57,043 bases of DNA from NCBI GenBank assembly GCA_017472325.1, contig JAFUQM010000054.1, positions 1-57,043 on the forward strand, in the 5' to 3' direction. The notes beneath the pieces are model-generated. The model ran no database searches. It saw only the letters and a list, made by a program, of their open reading frames with translations, and was not told the origin of the DNA. How positions within the stretch are numbered: the stretch's first letter is position 1; the number at the start of each line of letters is the position of its first letter. Made by a program: the position numbers and the translations under genes. This document shows positions 53,327-57,043 of the stretch, in pieces. This DNA is from Lachnospiraceae bacterium (GTDB lineage: Bacteria; Bacillota; Clostridia; Lachnospirales; Lachnospiraceae).

Positions 53327-53446
53327 GTGTTGCCATGCATCCGAAGGGAGCTGCCAGTGGCAGGTCCTGTAGGTGTAAAGAAATGAATTAGAAAGCTCAC
53401 GTTTTAATTTATTTTGTAAATAAAAAAGGAAAGAAGGGGAAGGAAA

Positions 53447-55165
53447 ATGAAGAAATTACATACCTATATAGGTAAGCATTGGTTAGGATATGTTTTTGCA
53501 ATTCTTTGTATGATTGCAGCTATTGTTTTGGATATGTTATATCCCATGATTACAGAAAGCATTATTGATGATGTCATGCTGGGTGGAAAAACGGAAATTT
53601 TATTAGGGTTATTGATAGGAATCGTGGTAGTGGGAGTAGGAAGAGCCATTACCGGTTATTTTAAGGAATTTACTTTTGATAAACTGGCATCCACCATTGG
53701 TTCTGAAATGAGAAAGGATCTGTTCAATCATATTCAGTCTTTATCTATGAATTTTTTTGCAGGAACCAATACCGGAGAATTAATGGCAAGGGTAAAGGAT
53801 GATGTGGACAGAGTATGGGACGTATTGGGTTATGTGGGAATGCTTTTAATTGAAGTCGTAATTCATGTAACTATCGTTCTCTATTGCATGTTTACCCGAA
53901 ACTGGAAACTGGCATTTCTTCCATTGATTACTATGATTGTCTGCGGTGTGGCAGCAGTGATTATGGAAAGAAAACTGGATAAGGTGTACGAGGGGATTAG
54001 TGAGGAAAATGCAGTTCTTACCACAGTTGCTGAAGAAAATCTGGCAGGAGTCCGTACTGTAAAGGCATTTGCAAGAGAAAAATTTGAGATTGAAAAATTC
54101 TTATCTCATAACAACAAATATTATGAGTTAAATATTACCCAGTCCAAAGTTATGGCAAAGTATTATCCTATTTTCCAATTTGTAGGAAAAGCACTTCCGG
54201 TTTGCACTACAGTTCTTGGTGGAATTTCCGTTATGAACGGAGAAATGTCTTTGGGTGCTTTGGTAGCTTTTGTTGAATATACCAGAAACTGTACCTGGCC
54301 TATGGAAATGATGGGATGGCTTACTAATGGTTTATCTTCAGGAATCGCATCTTACAAAAAGATTAAGAAAATTTACGGAGAAAAACCGGAAATCTGTAAT
54401 AAAGAAGATGCAGTCATTTTAGAAAACGTGACTGGCGATGTGGCATTTGAAAATGTAAGTTTCTCTATAGAAGGAAAAAATATTTTAGAAGACATCAGTT
54501 TCTATCTGCCTTCTGGAAAGACTTTGGGAATTATGGGAGCTACCGGTTCCGGAAAATCTTCCATCATTAATTTATTGCAGAGATTTTTTGACGTCAGTGA
54601 TGGGACGATCAAAGTAGACGGTGTGGATATCCGTGATTTGACTTTAAAGCAGCTTAGAAGCAGTATTGCCGTAGTATTGCAGGACGTATTTCTTTTTTCA
54701 GATACTATTGAAGAAAATATCAAAATGGGACAAAGAAAACTTCTTTCAGAAGAAGAAATTAAATACGCTGCCAATCGTGCCAGAGCCAGTGAATTTATCG
54801 AAAAGTTAGATGAGCAGTATGAAACCGTTATCGGAGAACGAGGTGTTGGTCTGTCCGGCGGGCAAAAGCAGCGTATCAGTATTGCAAGAGCTTTTTCCAA
54901 GAAGAGCCCTATTCTGGTATTGGATGATTCTACGTCTGCTTTGGATATGGAAACGGAAGTGGAAATCCAGAAAAACCTGAACAATCTGAAAGGAATTACG
55001 AAAATCATTATTGCACACCGAATTTCTGCGGTCCGTCATGCGGACGAAATCATTTATCTGGAAGATGGAAAGATTGCAGAAAGAGGAACTCATGAAGAAT
55101 TGCTTCAGAAGAAAGGGCTGTATTATCAGACTTATAAGGCACAATATGGAACTATTCAGAGCTAA
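53447..55165 (+). CDS. ABC exporter half-transporter, degenerate-site subunit (BmrC-like)
   Basis: 572 residues: six-helix type 1 ABC membrane domain (1-310) and a nucleotide-binding domain. Walker A MGATGSGKSS, Q-loop VLQDVFLF, signature [10 protein letters not shown] and Walker B VLVLDDSTSALD, in which the catalytic Glu is replaced by Asp. This is the pattern of the degenerate-site subunit in heterodimeric exporters such as BmrC. Its signature sequence is normal, completing the active site of the partner. GAAGGGGAAGG precedes the ATG. Regulated by the leader/attenuator. Confidence 0.92.
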   Translation: MKKLHTYIGKHWLGYVFAILCMIAAIVLDMLYPMITESIIDDVMLGGKTEILLGLLIGIVVVGVGRAITGYFKEFTFDKLASTIGSEMRKDLFNHIQSLSMNFFAGTNTGELMARVKDDVDRVWDVLGYVGMLLIEVVIHVTIVLYCMFTRNWKLAFLPLITMIVCGVAAVIMERKLDKVYEGISEENAVLTTVAEENLAGVRTVKAFAREKFEIEKFLSHNNKYYELNITQSKVMAKYYPIFQFVGKALPVCTTVLGGISVMNGEMSLGALVAFVEYTRNCTWPMEMMGWLTNGLSSGIASYKKIKKIYGEKPEICNKEDAVILENVTGDVAFENVSFSIEGKNILEDISFYLPSGKTLGIMGATGSGKSSIINLLQRFFDVSDGTIKVDGVDIRDLTLKQLRSSIAVVLQDVFLFSDTIEENIKMGQRKLLSEEEIKYAANRARASEFIEKLDEQYETVIGERGVGLSGGQKQRISIARAFSKKSPILVLDDSTSALDMETEVEIQKNLNNLKGITKIIIAHRISAVRHADEIIYLEDGKIAERGTHEELLQKKGLYYQTYKAQYGTIQS

Positions 55166-55185
55166 GTGAGGTTGGCTCTGAACAG
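55152..55185. repeat. Hairpin at the 3' end of the first exporter gene
   Basis: GAACTATTCAGAGC and GCTCTGAACAGTTC are inverted repeats with one mismatch around a 12-nt loop. The left arm holds the last codons and the stop of the gene. The core (AACTnTTCAGAGC...GCTCTGAA) is shared with the hairpin at 48752-48808. Confidence 0.7.
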
Positions 55186-55226
55186 TTCCAATAATATAAA
55201 AACATAATGAGAAAGAAGGGAAAAAT

Positions 55227-57014
55227 ATGGCAGTAAATTCATATCGTGAAGACGAGTTTATGGAAAACACTGATAAAAAGAAAATCTTAAAACGGCTGCT
55301 TTCCTACTTGTTTGAATATAAAGTCACCATTGTGCTTGTGCTTCTTTGTATGGGTGTTACGGTGGGAATTTCTTTGATAAATCCATTGATTATTGAAGAA
55401 GCATTGGATAATTATGTGGCAAACAAAAATATGTCAGGTCTATTAAAATTAGGAATTTTTGCACTAATGTTAAATATCATTTTCGTTGTAATGGTAAAAA
55501 TCAGGATGTTGGTCATGGCAAAGATCACAAATGAGATTCTATTAAAAATCAGACAGGATTTGTATGAACATATCCAGACATTATCCTTTGCATTTTTTGA
55601 CAGCAGGCCAACGGGAAAAATTCTGGCAAGAATTATTGGGGATGTAAATTCTCTGAAAGATGTGTTAAACAATTTTGTCACAACTTTAATCCCTGAGTTT
55701 GTTACGGTGATTGGTGTTGTAGTGATTATGTTGATAAAAGATGTATGGCTGACGTTAGCATCTTTAAGTACACTTCCATTGATGATGCTTGGAATTTTTG
55801 TAATACAGAGAGCAGCTCATAAACGTTGGCAGATTTTCAGAAAGAAATCTTCTAACTTAAATGCCTATGTGCACGAAGATATTGCAGGAATGAGTGTAGT
55901 ACAAAGTTTTGGAGCAGAAGAGGAAACAAGAGAAATTTTTGCAGATTTGGCGCATGAACATCGAAATTCATTCTGGGATGCCTGCCGCTATGCAGATATG
56001 TTTGGTCCGGTCATTGATTTCTGCTGGGGTATCGGAGCTATGATGCTTTATCTGGTGGGAATCAAGGTTCTTGGAATCGAGAATATTTCCGTAGGTTTGT
56101 TGGTAGCTTTCGGAACTTATATTAATATGTTCTGGAGACCTATCATGAATCTTAGTAATTTTTATAATAGTTTAGTAACAAACTTAACGGCAGCGGAGCG
56201 TATCTTTGACATTCTGGATACCGAACCGGATATTTTTGATAGAGAAGGCGTGGAAGAATTACCTGAGATTCGAGGCGCAGTAGAATTTTCCCATGTAAGC
56301 TTTACTTATGATAAAGGAACTGCAGCAGAAACCAGGGTTTTGGAAGATGTAAGTTTCAAAGTTAGTCCGGGAGAAACTATTGCCTTAGTGGGTCCTACGG
56401 GAGCAGGGAAAACTACCATTGTAAATCTTATCAGCCGCTTTTATGACATTGAAGAAGGAAATATTTTAATTGATGGATACGATTTGACTAAGATTTCCAT
56501 TGAAAGTCTGAGAAAACAGATGGGAGTTATGACCCAGGATAATTTCATTTTCCATGGAACAGTGCGGGACAATATTCTTTATGGAAAATTAGATGCCACG
56601 GAAGAGGAAGTGATTCAGGCTGCGAAAGCAGTCAATGCTCACGACTTTATTATGAAAATGGAAAAGGGTTATGATACGGAATTGAAAGAACAGGGCGCAG
56701 GACTTTCTATCGGACAGAGACAGTTAATTGCTTTTGCCAGAACTATGATTTCCATGCCAAAGATCTTAATTTTGGATGAAGCCACTTCCAGCATTGATAC
56801 TCATACGGAAATTCTGGTACAAAAAGGTATTGAAGCATTGCTTGCGGGAAGAACCAGTTTTGTTATTGCCCACAGATTATCCACTATTCAGAATGCAGAC
56901 AGAATTTTTGTCATTAATGATGGTGGAATTGTGGAACAGGGAAGTCCCAAGGAACTGATGGAGAAGAAAGGCGCGTATTATAACCTGTATATGGCACAGT
57001 TTGCGGATGTGTAG
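55227..57014 (+). CDS. ABC exporter half-transporter, catalytic-site subunit (BmrD-like)
   Basis: 595 residues: six-helix membrane domain and a nucleotide-binding domain with Walker A GPTGAGKTT, Q-loop VMTQDNFIF, signature LSIGQRQLIA and Walker B ILILDEATSSID with the catalytic Glu. The signature departs from LSGGQ, as expected of the subunit that contributes to the degenerate site. With the upstream gene it forms a heterodimeric drug exporter. GAGAAAGAAGGG precedes the ATG. The last 29 bases of the window show nothing recognisable. Confidence 0.92.
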   Translation: MAVNSYREDEFMENTDKKKILKRLLSYLFEYKVTIVLVLLCMGVTVGISLINPLIIEEALDNYVANKNMSGLLKLGIFALMLNIIFVVMVKIRMLVMAKITNEILLKIRQDLYEHIQTLSFAFFDSRPTGKILARIIGDVNSLKDVLNNFVTTLIPEFVTVIGVVVIMLIKDVWLTLASLSTLPLMMLGIFVIQRAAHKRWQIFRKKSSNLNAYVHEDIAGMSVVQSFGAEEETREIFADLAHEHRNSFWDACRYADMFGPVIDFCWGIGAMMLYLVGIKVLGIENISVGLLVAFGTYINMFWRPIMNLSNFYNSLVTNLTAAERIFDILDTEPDIFDREGVEELPEIRGAVEFSHVSFTYDKGTAAETRVLEDVSFKVSPGETIALVGPTGAGKTTIVNLISRFYDIEEGNILIDGYDLTKISIESLRKQMGVMTQDNFIFHGTVRDNILYGKLDATEEEVIQAAKAVNAHDFIMKMEKGYDTELKEQGAGLSIGQRQLIAFARTMISMPKILILDEATSSIDTHTEILVQKGIEALLAGRTSFVIAHRLSTIQNADRIFVINDGGIVEQGSPKELMEKKGAYYNLYMAQFADV

Positions 57015-57043
57015 AGAGAAAAGTTGATACAAACAAATTAACA

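Noticed and set aside
53330-53440. Second attenuator after the first terminator (GGAGCTGCC / GGCAGGTCC)
   Set aside because: The stem has a mismatch, a 3-nt loop and no T tract, so it is not claimed as a terminator.
1-57043. CRISPR arrays, tRNA or rRNA genes, prophage or insertion sequences
   Set aside because: No regularly spaced repeats, no cloverleaf with a T-arm GTTCRANNC pattern, and no transposase, integrase or phage structural proteins among the reading frames.

Overview
The window looks like a chromosomal segment of an anaerobic, low-GC, spore-forming Firmicute, most likely a Lachnospiraceae-type clostridium. Four things point there: the Bacillus-like order decarboxylase / yaaR / holB / ricT / yabB / rsmI, the sporulation genes spmA and spmB, a FabK/FabT-type fatty-acid synthesis system, and anaerobic radical-SAM activases. 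No rRNA, tRNA, CRISPR array, prophage or intact insertion sequence was seen. The genus cannot be named from sequence reading alone.

Layout. 1-8 kb is the 'yaa/yab' housekeeping cluster: a 5'-truncated Orn/Lys/Arg decarboxylase, pyk, a guanylate-kinase-like gene, yaaR, holB, ricT, a NPPY methyltransferase, rsmI and an esterase. 8-9.1 kb is a CaCA cation exchanger behind a yybP-ykoY-type (Mn2+) riboswitch whose P1 helix competes with a terminator. 9.3-16.1 kb is a type II fatty-acid operon (acpP-fabK-fabD-fabG-fabF-fabZ-second FabK-like flavoprotein-fabH). Two TTTGA-N3-TCAAA operators lie in it, and a third precedes the FabT-type repressor gene at 28.6 kb, so the repressor and its likely targets are both in the window but about 19 kb apart. 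16.2-18.7 kb is a polar amino-acid ABC transporter whose binding protein appears circularly permuted.

18.8-23.1 kb holds spmA and spmB, separated by an oppositely oriented DHH phosphoesterase and a REC/HD-GYP/GGDEF c-di-GMP protein; spmB has no standard start codon where homology begins. 23.2-25.2 kb is a short KdpD-like kinase and KdpE-like regulator, preceded by an unlisted 48-residue membrane peptide and a strong hairpin. 25.5-28.5 kb holds a ZIP transporter and a membrane-anchored Mrr-like nuclease / ATP-grasp / metallophosphoesterase trio. 28.6-30.9 kb holds fabT and a DUF885 protein that converge. 31-37.3 kb is a pentose module (ChvE-like lipoprotein, FGGY kinase, araD, split transketolase, rpe). 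37.3-44.4 kb holds metG, a lipase-like hydrolase, a GNAT, a double-HD protein, a YesL-like protein and a Cache/GGDEF cyclase. 44.5-47 kb is a MalK/UgpC-type ATPase behind tandem palindromes, with a CdaR/PucR-type regulator.

47-57 kb holds a hypothetical protein, NrdG-type activase, tadA, the SRP RNA gene, a second radical-SAM protein, a 40-residue membrane peptide, an MFS/AraC divergent pair, and a heterodimeric BmrCD-like multidrug exporter behind a leader peptide and attenuator.

Main points of interest: the permuted binding protein, the FabT circuit readable from sequence, the leader-peptide attenuator of the drug exporter, the spmB start, the SRP RNA that seems to lack an Alu domain, and a related hairpin present at two loci (48.75 and 55.15 kb).
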